DNA of 56,651 nt from SVTX01 sp045542075 (GCA_045542075.1 JAZQKI010000016.1:1-56651), one strand, 5' to 3'; positions 1-8,181 are shown, numbered from the stretch's first letter. The notes: generated by a model not told the origin, from the letters alone. Numbers and translations are program-made.

Positions 1-543
1 CTCGAACATATACGAGGAATATTTTTTGCCGTTGAGTGTAAAGGACAAAATCTCAAAGCTGTCGGGGTTGGATATGTGTACGGTGATATAAATGTCCTGA
101 CTCGGATTTGCATAGTACATCTGCTGCTCGGGAATAGTCAGACTTGAGGAGAACTCGTCGTCCACAATATCTTCAACGGGCTTTTTGTTGTGTCCGTTAT
201 GGTTGCCGTTGTCGTCCTTAAGGAAGCTGATTTGCGATCCGCCCGAGCCACTTGCCGAAAGCATAGTCACTCCACCGCTTGAGGCGGTGTTTTTGCTCGG
301 CTGATATGTAGTTGAAACCGTCATTCCCTCATAAACAGGCACCTGCTTTGAAAACAGCACGATAAACAGAGGGATCATTATTGCGATAAGCGTGATTATG
401 GCGACAAGCAGCAAAACGAGTTTTTTGTTATTTCTCCTGCCCTTACCCGCAATCAGTCTTGCTCTTTTCACGGTATTTTTTTCTATTATTTCATCATCGA
501 TTCTCGATACTATATCGAGATTCATTTGCTGTCTCTTGTTCAC
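1..543 (-). CDS. Membrane-anchored protein, N-terminal part (probable sigma-factor partner), cut by the window edge
   Basis: Only the first 181 codons are present; the gene runs off the left edge. I read a GTG start at 543 whose last bases form the TGA stop of the upstream sigma factor gene (GTGA, a 4-base overlap), so the two are translationally coupled. The product has a charged cytoplasmic N-terminus of about 40 residues, rich in Lys/Arg/Asn, then one hydrophobic segment at about residues 42-62, then an extracytoplasmic Ser/Gly-rich linker and the beginning of a beta-rich domain. One membrane span plus coupling to an ECF sigma gene suggests an anti-sigma or signal-receiving partner. I recognise no catalytic motif or named family, so the role rests on context. 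Confidence 0.7.
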   Translation of the reverse strand, partial: MNKRQQMNLDIVSRIDDEIIEKNTVKRARLIAGKGRRNNKKLVLLLVAIITLIAIMIPLFIVLFSKQVPVYEGMTVSTTYQPSKNTASSGGVTMLSASGSGGSQISFLKDDNGNHNGHNKKPVEDIVDDEFSSSLTIPEQQMYYANPSQDIYITVHISNPDSFEILSFTLNGKKYSSYMFE

Positions 544-1133
544 GGTTCAACTCCCTCCTTTTCAAGCTCATCGCGGAGTCTGTCTCGCATGCTATGTAAT
601 GCTCTGGACACCGTCTTCTCGCTCACGCCCATCATTTTTGCGATATCCGCTATGCGATCCGCATAATAATATCTGCAAACAAATATAAGCTGCTCGCGCT
701 CGTCAAGTCCCTTGACGTATCTGTTTAGAGCCTCGGCGACTGCCGCAACGGTCGCATCCTCGCTTGAGGTGTCCTCGTATATCATCGCCTCATCAAGCTC
801 GTCCAAGGATACGATAAGCTCGGATGGGACTCTGCCCGCCGCATGATTTTTCCTGTATTTGTCTACCGCAACGTTGCGCATAATTCTCGCAAGAAACGCT
901 TGCAGTATATTGGGTCTGGTTGGGGGGATAGAGTTCCACGTACCAAGATACGTATCGTTGAGACATTCCTCGCAGTCAAGTCTGTCGTGAACGATATTGT
1001 ATGCTATCGTGTGGAGATAGTTGCGGTATTTTCTGTCCGTTTCGTCTATCGCGCGCTCATCTCTGTCCCAATATAGCTCTACTATCTTGTCGTCATCAAG
1101 CAACGTCCTTTGATTGTTGTTATTTTGTGCCAT
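540..1133 (-). CDS. RNA polymerase sigma-70 family (ECF-type) sigma factor
   Basis: A 197-residue sigma factor with region 2 (about residues 25-95, including the acidic stretch YWDRDERAIDE and DCEECLNDTYLGTWN) and region 4 (about 135-195, a helix-turn-helix reading IADIAKMMGVSEKTVSR). It should direct RNA polymerase to a small regulon. I chose the ATG at 1133 because AAAGGAC lies 6 to 7 bases upstream; a longer reading to 1205 has no such site and adds an unlikely N-terminus. It is the first gene of a two-gene unit with the membrane protein downstream and has its own SigA-like promoter at 1260-1288. A paralogue with the same domain plan and the same GTGA overlap to its partner lies at 24959-25510. 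Confidence 0.9.
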   Translation of the reverse strand: MAQNNNNQRTLLDDDKIVELYWDRDERAIDETDRKYRNYLHTIAYNIVHDRLDCEECLNDTYLGTWNSIPPTRPNILQAFLARIMRNVAVDKYRKNHAAGRVPSELIVSLDELDEAMIYEDTSSEDATVAAVAEALNRYVKGLDEREQLIFVCRYYYADRIADIAKMMGVSEKTVSRALHSMRDRLRDELEKEGVEP

Positions 1134-1259
1134 GTGCCTGTCCTTTCGTATTTGGTTTAGGGTCGCTATAAGTATAGGTCGTAAAGCGAGACCGAAAACG
1201 GACATGTTTTTCTCAAAATATTTGATTTTTTATATAAGCTTCACCAAATTTTCAATAAT

Positions 1260-1288
1260 ATTATATCCCTTTGACAGTTTAATGTCAA
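1260..1288 (-). promoter_or_regulatory. SigA-type promoter of the sigma factor gene
   Basis: Reading the minus strand, TTGACA (1288-1283) and TATAAT (1265-1260) are separated by exactly 17 bases. It faces the sigma factor start at 1133, giving a leader of about 120 bases. Confidence 0.75.
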
Positions 1289-1291
1289 CAT

Positions 1292-1321
1292 AAAAAGGAA
1301 CAGTCGTGCTGTTCCTTTTTT
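1292..1321 (-). terminator. Rho-independent terminator of the esterase gene
   Basis: AAAAAGGAACAG and CTGTTCCTTTTT form a 12-base-pair stem with a 5-base loop. It lies about 35 bases beyond the esterase stop. Both flanks are A/T runs, so it could work in either direction. Confidence 0.8.
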
Positions 1322-1355
1322 GTGGGATATTTCCGCATAAATATTGTGCGGAGCT

Positions 1356-2846
1356 TTAGTTAACCTTCAAGCTAAACGCGGGCGCGGGGAGATTGTTTCC
1401 GCCGCGGAGGGTCGCGTTTTCGGGTGTGATTATTGAAAAATAAGCGTAATTTACGAGCGCGACAGCATCTGCGTCGACATCCTCGGGCAGCTCGACTGTC
1501 ACACGGCAACGGCTGCTTATAGTTGCCCTGCAAGGTATCTGTGAATCACGCTCGCCTATTGAGAAACCGTGTACTTCCTTTTCAAGACTGCTCACGGGAT
1601 CAAGTCCGCTTGCGCAAAGCCCCGCCGAGACATTTATAAAATCAATCTCGATCTTGCTCTTATTCGCGGAAAGCCTTGCGGATATGGGCATAGGCGAGGA
1701 GACCTCGCTCTCCTTTCCGACTCCGTACTCGCGCGCAAGAATGAGAGAGGCAAGTCTCTCGGCAAGCTCCAGCTTGCGGGGAGAATGTGCCCAGTCTCCG
1801 TAGTCCTCGGGCGAACCCAGGTCCATTGAGACGGAAAGCGTGGAATTGGGGATAAGCTTTAACGCGTCAAACTGCTTTACACGAACTATGTCAAGCCACG
1901 GGAAAAACTTTTTTCCGTCCTCGCCGTAGCTTGATATCTGCACGTTATAGAACGGAAAATCTCTGCCGAATCTTATGCGCTCGTCAGCCACGAGCATAGC
2001 AAGCTCGCAGTCGTATCTCGGTGCAAAATTGGGGTCGCAGCCCTCGCTCTCACCCTGGAAATACATCATTCCCTTAAAGGCAAGCTTCAAAAACGGATGA
2101 ATTAGGGTGTTGTAGTAGCCCGACATCCGCACGTTGTTACCGTATGTATAGCCCATCTCGGCAGCCAACGCCTCGGGGACAAGCTCGCGCACACAAGCGC
2201 CGCCCGCGCACATCATTATAAGTCCTATCGGCACGTCGGTCTTCTTTATCATTTCACGGCCGAAATAGTAGCCAAGAGCCGAGAAGGACAAGGATGCCGC
2301 CTCGTCGGGACGCTTCCAACACCACTCGGGATTTATGACGTCCGGCTGAGTCTGCTCGCAATACTGCTGATTCATATAGACGTACGCCTGTGTCTGAGAG
2401 AACAGGCGGAAGTTATCGCCGTCGTAAAAGTCAACGCTGGGGGTGAGCACCATACAGGGCGCGAGGTTAAGCTCGGCGTTTGACTGACCGCCGATAAGCC
2501 ATACGTCGCCTACAAGTATGTCCTCAAATATGACCTCGTGTCCGAGATCGTCGTATATTTTCATTGTCTGTCCCTCGTAAACGCAGAGGTGGGGCAAAAA
2601 TTTAAGTGTCCAGGTGTTGTCCTCGCCAACGGTCGTAAAGCTTCCCTCTCCCATAAATTCGCCCTTGACCGTGCTTCCGACGGCTGTTGAGAAGCCCCAT
2701 ACCACGATGGGCTGCTCTCTTTGGAGTACCATATGTGAGGAGAAAGCTCCCGAGACCTTGAATTCGGGGCAGACCCAAGTGTTTTTTATGCTTGTGTCGG
2801 CAAGCTTTTTCTCGCTTGACGGTAATGCTACGGTGTTTGCTGACAT
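1356..2846 (-). CDS. Sialate O-acetylesterase-like SGNH hydrolase
   Basis: A 496-residue protein of the sialate O-acetylesterase / carbohydrate esterase group, which removes acetyl groups from sugars. Seen: an N-terminal beta-sandwich with the family phrase HMVLQREQPIVVWG, the nucleophile block GGQSNAEL, the MYFQGESEG block, and a late DWAHSPRKLELAERLA segment that should hold the catalytic His. I chose ATG 2846 because AAAGGAAAT sits just upstream; the longer reading to 2954 passes over the promoter at 2883-2911. No signal peptide is visible, so the enzyme may be cytoplasmic and act on imported sugars. It is monocistronic, between its own promoter and a terminator. The substrate cannot be read from sequence. 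Confidence 0.85.
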   Translation of the reverse strand: MSANTVALPSSEKKLADTSIKNTWVCPEFKVSGAFSSHMVLQREQPIVVWGFSTAVGSTVKGEFMGEGSFTTVGEDNTWTLKFLPHLCVYEGQTMKIYDDLGHEVIFEDILVGDVWLIGGQSNAELNLAPCMVLTPSVDFYDGDNFRLFSQTQAYVYMNQQYCEQTQPDVINPEWCWKRPDEAASLSFSALGYYFGREMIKKTDVPIGLIMMCAGGACVRELVPEALAAEMGYTYGNNVRMSGYYNTLIHPFLKLAFKGMMYFQGESEGCDPNFAPRYDCELAMLVADERIRFGRDFPFYNVQISSYGEDGKKFFPWLDIVRVKQFDALKLIPNSTLSVSMDLGSPEDYGDWAHSPRKLELAERLASLILAREYGVGKESEVSSPMPISARLSANKSKIEIDFINVSAGLCASGLDPVSSLEKEVHGFSIGERDSQIPCRATISSRCRVTVELPEDVDADAVALVNYAYFSIITPENATLRGGNNLPAPAFSLKVN

Positions 2847-2882
2847 AATTATATTTCCTTTGCTTGGATTTTCTTTAAGTTG

Positions 2883-2911
2883 ATTATAGCATTTTTGAGG
2901 TGGGGTGTCAA
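2883..2911 (-). promoter_or_regulatory. SigA-type promoter of the esterase gene
   Basis: On the minus strand TTGACA (2911-2906) and TATAAT (2888-2883) with a 17-base spacer, about 35 bases from the chosen ATG. Confidence 0.75.
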
Positions 2912-2923
2912 TTGTTTTTTTCT

Positions 2924-3000
2924 GTGACTTTGCCAATAGCTGCAAAGTCACCAAAAAGCCACAAGAGGAAAGGGAGGTTGCGATTCCTCCCTTTCCTCTT
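2924..3000. repeat. Two intergenic hairpins, first related to the element at 55437
   Basis: In the gene-less stretch 2847-3190, GTGACTTTGC (2924-2933) pairs with GCAAAGTCAC (2942-2951). A perfect 15-base-pair hairpin follows, arms 2963-2977 (AAGAGGAAAGGGAGG) and 2986-3000. The first hairpin and the trailing CACCAAA match the edge of the structured element at 55437-55769, so this looks like a member of the same dispersed family. Positions 3001-3108 show nothing I can name. Confidence 0.65.
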
Positions 3001-3108
3001 GACTCCTATCCTACACAAACGCTTACTCATAAATCGTTTGTTTTTGTTAGGACGCCATTCTCTTATAAATCCAAAACCCACCGTTTCCGATTACGATGGG
3101 TAGGTAAT

Positions 3109-3190
3109 AAGTATATTTTCGGAAAAGTTTTTTAGGAAGGGTGCGGGAAACCCTTTTTTTTAAAAAATGGTTTCCCGCAAATTCCTCTCC
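3109..3190 (-). repeat. Dispersed hairpin repeat, copy 1
   Basis: Stem TGCGGGAAACC (3142-3152) with GGTTTCCCGCA (3169-3179) around a T/A-rich loop, flanked on the left by TTTTCGG and AGTTTTTT. The same arrangement occurs in inverse orientation at 40124-40200. It abuts the stop of the ABC ATPase gene and may act as its terminator, although no clean T-run follows the stem. Confidence 0.6.
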
Positions 3191-3985
3191 TTACGATAAC
3201 AACGCGCGGTCGTTTGCAAATTCTGCGCCAGAAGCCTTGGAGAAGGCGTCAAGGAGCATATCGACTGTGAGGTTTTTCTTTTCCTCGCCGCTGATGTCAA
3301 GAATTATCTTACCCGCGTTCATCATAATAAGTCGGTTTCCGTGGGTTATAGCGTCACGCATATTGTGTGTGACCATAAGAGTTGTAAGATGGTTTTCGCG
3401 AACAAGTCTGTCGGTTATCTCAAGCACCTTAGCTGCGGTCTTGGGATCAAGCGCGGCAGTATGCTCGTCAAGCAGGAGAAGCTGAGGCTTTCTCATAGTC
3501 GCCATAAGCAGCGTCACCGCCTGACGCTGACCGCCCGAGAACTGTCCCATTTTAGTGGAAAGTCTGTCCTCAAGTCCGAGGTCAAGCTCGCGGAGTATCT
3601 CTCTGTATCTTATTCTGTCGGACCTCTTGAGCGCCCAGCCAAGGCCTCTGCGTGTGCCGCGGCACTCCGCGATTGCAAGGTTGTCCTCAAGCCACATATC
3701 AGTAGCCGTACCCATTCTGGGGTCCTGGAAAACCCGTCCAATATATTTTGCTCTTTTGTGCTCGGGGAGCTTCGTTACGTCAACTCCGCCTATTTTTATA
3801 TGCCCCTCGTCAACGGGGTACACGCCCGCGACAAGATTGAGCATCGTGGATTTTCCCGCGCCGTTTCCGCCAATGACGGTCACAAAGTCGCCCTCGTTAA
3901 GAGTGAGGGAAAGTCCGTCAAACACCATCTTCTCGTTTGCAGTGCCAACGTTAAAGGTCTTGGAAATGTTTGATATTTCAAGCAT
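3191..3985 (-). CDS. ABC transporter ATP-binding protein (TrpXYZ-like importer)
   Basis: A 264-residue ABC ATPase that powers uptake by the neighbouring permease. Seen: Walker A GGNGAGKST at 39-47, Q-loop Gln87, signature SGGQRQ at 150-155, Walker B LLLLDEH ending near 175, and a switch His in VTHNM. The ATG at 3985 overlaps the end of the permease gene by 8 bases, as expected in a coupled operon. The unit reads substrate-binding protein, permease, ATPase. The family (three-gene importers with a PF04392-type binding protein) has been linked to tryptophan or tyrosine uptake in other Firmicutes; the actual substrate here is not shown. Confidence 0.88.
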   Translation of the reverse strand: MLEISNISKTFNVGTANEKMVFDGLSLTLNEGDFVTVIGGNGAGKSTMLNLVAGVYPVDEGHIKIGGVDVTKLPEHKRAKYIGRVFQDPRMGTATDMWLEDNLAIAECRGTRRGLGWALKRSDRIRYREILRELDLGLEDRLSTKMGQFSGGQRQAVTLLMATMRKPQLLLLDEHTAALDPKTAAKVLEITDRLVRENHLTTLMVTHNMRDAITHGNRLIMMNAGKIILDISGEEKKNLTVDMLLDAFSKASGAEFANDRALLS

Positions 3986-4913
3986 TCTTGTGTCCCTCCT
4001 TCTTCTTGGCCTTGGAAAAATACGTCTTTTTAATATAGGGCAAGCCGAGGAACAGCGCGACCACGATAGCGGAAAGCATCTTGAAGTATTCCGTGGGCAG
4101 ACCTATAAAGATTACAGTCTGATATACGAACCAATATATAATACCGCCGCAGATAACGCATATCTGCTTTACGACGTATGGGGTATTGAAGCGTGCGCAA
4201 AGCGCCTCGCCTATAACTATCGCCGCAAGTCCGTAAACTATCGCGCCGCGTCCCATATCAACCGATGCACCGCCCTGCTGCTGAACTAAGAGCGAGCCTG
4301 CGAGAGCAACCACGCCGTTGGAAATAGCAAGACCAACTACCTTTGTGAGATTGGTGTTTATTCCCTGAGCGCGGCTCATATTGAGGTTATTACCCGTAGC
4401 TCTTACCGCGGCGCCGAATTTTGTACCGAGGAAAAGGTACAGCGCAAGTATAACCACCGCGCACACTGCGGCAAGTATTCCGAGCGTGACGAATATTTTT
4501 CCGTTTGATACCGCAACGTCCGAGGAGATAAGAAGCTTGTCTCCGAACTTGAGTCTTGGCAGACCGAGGTTTGCCTTACCGCCAAGTATGAGAAGGTTAG
4601 CTGACCAGAGCATGAGCTGTGTCAGAATTCCCGAAAGTATTGCGGGGATCCCGAAAAACACGTGTATGAGCCCTGTGACCGTTCCCGCGAGAATTCCCGC
4701 CAGCAGCGCGCAAAGCATCGCTACCCAAATATTCACTCCGTTTGTAACAAGCACCGCGCACACCGCCGCGCCTGTTGCTATTGAGCCGTCGACCGTAAGG
4801 TCTGCGACGTCAAGTATCTTGTACGTCATATATACGCCGACCGCCATCAAGCCCCACACAAGCCCCTGCGCCGCCGCGCCGGGCAACGTGCCAAGCCAAG
4901 ACATAATATCCAT
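3978..4913 (-). CDS. ABC transporter permease (TrpXYZ-like importer)
   Basis: A 311-residue integral membrane permease with about eight to ten hydrophobic segments and a Lys-rich C-terminus, of the branched-chain-amino-acid-like (BPD_transp_2) type. Phrases such as KILDVADLTVDGSIATGAAV and VRATGNNLNMSRAQGIN are typical of permeases paired with PF04392 binding proteins. The start at 4913 is preceded by AAAGGAAA at a suitable distance. It follows the binding-protein gene after a 109-base gap that holds a strong hairpin, and overlaps the ATPase gene downstream. Confidence 0.88.
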   Translation of the reverse strand: MDIMSWLGTLPGAAAQGLVWGLMAVGVYMTYKILDVADLTVDGSIATGAAVCAVLVTNGVNIWVAMLCALLAGILAGTVTGLIHVFFGIPAILSGILTQLMLWSANLLILGGKANLGLPRLKFGDKLLISSDVAVSNGKIFVTLGILAAVCAVVILALYLFLGTKFGAAVRATGNNLNMSRAQGINTNLTKVVGLAISNGVVALAGSLLVQQQGGASVDMGRGAIVYGLAAIVIGEALCARFNTPYVVKQICVICGGIIYWFVYQTVIFIGLPTEYFKMLSAIVVALFLGLPYIKKTYFSKAKKKEGHKNA

Positions 4914-4970
4914 CTGTTAAGATTTCCTTTCGTTGTATGTTTGCTTAAAAATTCTTTTTGTTAAATTAAC

Positions 4971-5004
4971 AATTTGTGCCTTACCCTGCGGTAAAGCACA
5001 AATT
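4971..5004 (-). promoter_or_regulatory. Intercistronic hairpin between binding protein and permease genes
   Basis: AATTTGTGC (4971-4979) pairs with GCACAAATT (4996-5004), then after one mismatch TTACC pairs with GGTAA around a 4-base loop. Such hairpins behind a binding-protein gene commonly protect its message or partly terminate transcription so that the binding protein is made in excess. That role is inferred. Confidence 0.6.
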
Positions 5005-5022
5005 TCATTATTTCAAATTGGA

Positions 5023-6003
5023 TTATCCGATAGCAACGTAGCCTGCCGCTTCAAGAGCATCGGTATCTATACCGAGCTGCTCGCACTTTTCGGGATTATA
5101 CATCTTTGTAAAGCTTGCGGCACTCTCAACGGGCATAGTTGAAATATCAGCCTCGCCCTTGAGTATCTTCACAGCCATTTTACCTGTGATCTGACCAAGC
5201 TCGTAATAGTCGATAGAAAGTGTGGCAACTCCGCATCCCGAGCAAATACCCGACTCACCCGCGATAAGAGGAGTGTCTCCGATTGCGCCGTCAATAACAT
5301 CGGGAGAGTTTGCGGCAAGGTTATCGGTGGGAACGTAAAGAACGTCTGCCCATGCCGCAGCCGTTGCGGAAACAGAGCCCATCTCGGTCGCGTCCGTATA
5401 TCCGAACTTCTGGCACTCAATGCTCTTGCCCTCAAGATATTCCTTTACAATAGATACCTGATACTCGGAATTAGGCTCGGACGCGCAGTAAAGAAGTCCA
5501 ACCTTATTTGTGTCGGGGAAAAGCTCAAGGATCATATCCGCCTGCTTATCAAGGGGAGCAAGGTCAGTGGTTCCCGACACGTTGCCGCCGATGGTTCCGT
5601 TAAAGGAATCAAGCTGAAGCGCGGTCATATAGTCCGTAATGGACGTTCCAAGAACAGGAATATCGGACGTGCCGTTAACAGCCGCCTGAAGCGCCGCGGT
5701 AGCGTTACCGAGGATGAGGTCGACCTTTTTGTTTACAAGGTCGGTGACTATGGTCGTACAAACAGACGCTTCGCCGTTTGCGTTGCTTTCAATAAATTCC
5801 ACGTTTTCTTCGCCAAGCTCCGCAACTATAGCATCCTTAAAGCCCTGTGTTGCTGCGTCAAGAGCAACGTGAGGAATAAGCTGGCATATTCCTATGGTAT
5901 ATTTTCCGTCGTCCTTTGTCTGATCGCAGGAAGCAAAAACAAGTGTCATGCTTGCCACAACGCAAAGGATAAGTGTGAGAGAAATAAGCTTTTTGAGTTT
6001 CAT
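5023..6003 (-). CDS. ABC transporter substrate-binding lipoprotein (PF04392 / TrpX-like)
   Basis: A 326-residue extracytoplasmic binding protein. It starts with a lipoprotein signal (two lysines, hydrophobic core, lipobox FASC with Cys26) and continues as a two-lobed periplasmic-binding fold (YTIGICQLIPHVALDAATQG; KVGLLYCASEPNSEYQVS). I chose ATG 6003, which has GGAGA about 8 bases upstream; a TTG reading seven codons longer lacks a ribosome binding site. It should capture a small ligand outside the membrane and deliver it to the permease encoded next. The aromatic amino acid assignment is by family only. It has its own promoter, with a palindrome just downstream. Confidence 0.88.
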   Translation of the reverse strand: MKLKKLISLTLILCVVASMTLVFASCDQTKDDGKYTIGICQLIPHVALDAATQGFKDAIVAELGEENVEFIESNANGEASVCTTIVTDLVNKKVDLILGNATAALQAAVNGTSDIPVLGTSITDYMTALQLDSFNGTIGGNVSGTTDLAPLDKQADMILELFPDTNKVGLLYCASEPNSEYQVSIVKEYLEGKSIECQKFGYTDATEMGSVSATAAAWADVLYVPTDNLAANSPDVIDGAIGDTPLIAGESGICSGCGVATLSIDYYELGQITGKMAVKILKGEADISTMPVESAASFTKMYNPEKCEQLGIDTDALEAAGYVAIG

Positions 6004-6039
6004 AACTATGTCTCCGTGTTCCAAAAGATTTTGCTATTA

Positions 6040-6098
6040 TTTACTTTAATAAAGTAAAAACATACACCAATTATATCACTATGCCTCTACGTTGTCAA
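6040..6098 (-). promoter_or_regulatory. Promoter and candidate operator of the ABC importer operon
   Basis: On the minus strand TTGACA (6098-6093) and TATAAT (6075-6070) are 17 bases apart. Downstream of the -10 lies the inverted repeat TTTACTTT / AAAGTAAA (6040-6047 and 6051-6058), placed where a bound repressor would block initiation. Whether it binds a protein is not known. Confidence 0.7.
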
Positions 6099-6146
6099 TA
6101 AAATTCTGCAAATTTTATTCGTACATCCTGCAAAAAACAAAAATTT

Positions 6147-6174
6147 GGACGGTGTTCACAAAAAACACCGTCCT
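6147..6174 (-). terminator. Terminator of the cytidylate-kinase-like gene
   Basis: GGACGGTGTT and AACACCGTCC form a 10-base-pair stem. Reading leftward it is followed by a T-rich stretch. It is 17 bases past the stop codon. Confidence 0.8.
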
Positions 6175-6191
6175 AACATTCTTAATACAAA

Positions 6192-6794
6192 TTATCCTTT
6201 GGCTATATCGACAATAATATCAACACATTTGTCAATTCCGATCTTCGCGGAATCGAGTGAAATGTCGTAATTCTCGCAAAGCCCCCAATCGCGCATGGTA
6301 AACGAGCGATAGAAAACCTTTCTCTTTGTGTCCTTATCTATGAGTCGGTCCTCTATCCTTTTATCTGTTTCTCCGTAAAGCTTTACAACCCTCTCGGCAC
6401 GGCTCTTGAGATCAGCATGGATAAAGACGTGCAAGCAGTCCTCTCTGTCACGGAGTATGTAATCCGCTCCGCGTCCAACTATAACGCAATTTCCTTCATC
6501 CGCTATTGCCTTGATGACGTTTGACTGAGCTATCTGGACCTGATTCGCAAAGGAAAGCCCTCCGTACGCGTCTCCGCCCGCATTGACCGCGATGGAGTAC
6601 AAAAAGCTGTTTTTGTGAGTTGCGTACTCATCGTATTTTTCAACTATCTCCTTGGAAAGTCCGCTCTGCTCGGCGACCTGCATAATGATCTCCTGATCGT
6701 AAAACCTATATCCGAGTTTGTCTGCAACCGCGCGGCCTATGCTTCTGCCTCCGCTTCCGAATTCACGGCTTATCGTAATGATTGTTTTTGCCAT
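6192..6794 (-). CDS. Cytidylate kinase-like family protein
   Basis: A 200-residue P-loop nucleotide kinase of the cytidylate-kinase-like group. Seen: the N-terminal ISREFGSGGRSIGRAVADKL, a variant P-loop typical of this group, and RLIDKDTKRKVFYRSFT, the family's lid-like segment. Members are widespread in Clostridia and their substrate is not established, so I would not call it the essential Cmk. I chose ATG 6794 because AAAGGAG lies 8 bases upstream. It is monocistronic with its own promoter and terminator. Confidence 0.85.
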   Translation of the reverse strand: MAKTIITISREFGSGGRSIGRAVADKLGYRFYDQEIIMQVAEQSGLSKEIVEKYDEYATHKNSFLYSIAVNAGGDAYGGLSFANQVQIAQSNVIKAIADEGNCVIVGRGADYILRDREDCLHVFIHADLKSRAERVVKLYGETDKRIEDRLIDKDTKRKVFYRSFTMRDWGLCENYDISLDSAKIGIDKCVDIIVDIAKG

Positions 6795-6839
6795 ACAAGT
6801 TCTCCTTTCCAATATGTGAAAATACCCATCTGCACTTAT

Positions 6840-6868
6840 ATTTTATCATATATAAGTCGGATTGTCAA
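6840..6868 (-). promoter_or_regulatory. SigA-type promoter of the cytidylate-kinase-like gene
   Basis: On the minus strand TTGACA (6868-6863), 17 bases, TAAAAT (6845-6840), about 45 bases before the start codon. Confidence 0.7.
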
Positions 6869-6910
6869 TGATTTAACGGCACCTCGCGAAGTTTTTTTGG
6901 CATATCCGTG

Positions 6911-6939
6911 TTGACAAAATTTCCATTTAGTGATATTAT
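6911..6939 (+). promoter_or_regulatory. SigA-type promoter of the membrane protein gene at 6970
   Basis: TTGACA (6911-6916), 17-base spacer, TATTAT (6934-6939). It faces away from the promoter at 6840-6868, so the two genes diverge from a roughly 175-base region. Confidence 0.7.
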
Positions 6940-6969
6940 TATATGAACATGATATCAGGAGGTGAAAAT

Positions 6970-7482
6970 ATGAGCAGCACACGAAAAATAATACTTCCTT
7001 ACAGACTGAGCCTGACAATACCCGCGGCGTCATTTGCCGTGACGGCATTGGTATTGCTTGTCGTATCCGTTGCCGCGTCATACGCCTTTCTCGTCCCACT
7101 GTCCGTTGCCCTTTTAATTTCCGCGGCGGCTATAATGATACAGAATAAAAGAATATTGCTTGAAAACAACATCATCACCGTACAGCACTTTTTCGGCATC
7201 GTCAAGGATATACGCATCACACCGGTGGAATGCGGACTTTTCGTGAGTGACAGCATGCCTCTCCAAAAGCCCGTCTATCTTGACAGGCGAGTCATCCGCA
7301 CAGGCATTTCGCCAAATTCAAGAAAATATATTTATATATCCGAATACGTGCTGTCCAAGGAGGAGCAGGAGGGCTCACAGTATATCCACGGAGAGCCTAT
7401 ACTGATCCTGCCCTACTCAAAGGAGCTATACTCAGCGCTTGTCAAGGCGTTTGAGTTTAACTGCGAGCCCTTTGCTGAGTAA
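6970..7482 (+). CDS. Small membrane protein of unknown function
   Basis: A 170-residue protein with two adjacent hydrophobic segments at about residues 17-60, then a soluble beta-rich C-terminal part (IQNKRILLENNIITVQHFFG) that resembles a bacterial PH-like fold by pattern only. ATG 6970 is preceded by an excellent AGGAGGTG site, which decides against the longer reading at 6943. It is probably co-transcribed with the MntP gene 37 bases downstream. I do not recognise the family and assign no function. Confidence 0.75.
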   Translation: MSSTRKIILPYRLSLTIPAASFAVTALVLLVVSVAASYAFLVPLSVALLISAAAIMIQNKRILLENNIITVQHFFGIVKDIRITPVECGLFVSDSMPLQKPVYLDRRVIRTGISPNSRKYIYISEYVLSKEEQEGSQYIHGEPILILPYSKELYSALVKAFEFNCEPFAE

Positions 7483-7519
7483 AAAATTTTAATGATGAAC
7501 TAATTTTTAGAGGATAATA

Positions 7520-8140
7520 ATGGGAATAACCGAACTTTTTATTACCGCCCTCGCTCTCGCTATGGATGCATTTGCCGTATCCGTCTGCAAGGGCTTGTCG
7601 GCAGGTAAAGCAACACTAAAAAACACCGTCACCGCCGGGCTTTATTTCGGCGGATTTCAGGCACTGATGCCCCTTTTGGGTTATTTTTTAGGAAAGACCT
7701 TCTCATCACTCATATCAAATATCGCACCGCTGGTAGCATTTGCATTACTGCTTCTGATAGGCGCAAATATGATCCGCGAATCCTTTGGATGCGATGACTG
7801 TACCGACGCGGATTTCTCCTTTAAGGCAATGTTTCCCCTTGCGATCGCCACAAGCATCGACGCGCTCGCGGTCGGCGTCAGCTTTTCTATGCTCCAGAAC
7901 ACAAATATTTTTCTCGCAATAGCGCTTATAGGCATCATAACCTTTATCATGTGCGTGATAGGTGTCAAGATCGGAGCGGTATTCGGAGCAAAATTTCAAC
8001 ACGTGGCGGAGCGCGCGGGAGGAATCGTGCTCATTGTTATGAGCCTTAAGATCCTGCTTGAATACATTTTTGAAAAAACACTTTCCGCAAGCGGACTTAT
8101 AGACGGCTTCAAACTGCTTTTTGAAAGAATTTTTTCATAA
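7520..8140 (+). CDS. mntP: MntP-type manganese efflux protein
   Basis: A 206-residue membrane protein of the MntP (DUF204) family, which exports Mn2+ from the cytoplasm. Seen: two repeat halves, each with a conserved Asp in a membrane helix (ALAMDAFAVSVCKG and ATSIDALAVGVSF), the GLYFGGFQALMPLLGYFLG segment, and about six hydrophobic helices. Length matches the family. No manganese riboswitch (yybP-ykoY type) is visible upstream; the gene instead follows the small membrane protein in an apparent two-gene operon closed by a terminator. Confidence 0.9.
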   Translation: MGITELFITALALAMDAFAVSVCKGLSAGKATLKNTVTAGLYFGGFQALMPLLGYFLGKTFSSLISNIAPLVAFALLLLIGANMIRESFGCDDCTDADFSFKAMFPLAIATSIDALAVGVSFSMLQNTNIFLAIALIGIITFIMCVIGVKIGAVFGAKFQHVAERAGGIVLIVMSLKILLEYIFEKTLSASGLIDGFKLLFERIFS

Positions 8141-8154
8141 GATCAGAATATAGA

Positions 8155-8181
8155 AGAGGTTGCCTGTGCAGCCTCTTTTTT
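8155..8181 (+). terminator. Terminator after mntP
   Basis: AGAGGTTGC and GCAGCCTCT form a 9-base-pair stem (one G-U pair) with a 4-base loop, followed by TTTTTT. The stretch 8182-8349 beyond it shows no gene or structure I can name. Confidence 0.8.

Noticed and set aside
7483..7519. A manganese (yybP-ykoY) riboswitch before mntP
   Set aside because: Only 37 bases separate mntP from the previous gene, and the region before that gene lacks the conserved motifs.
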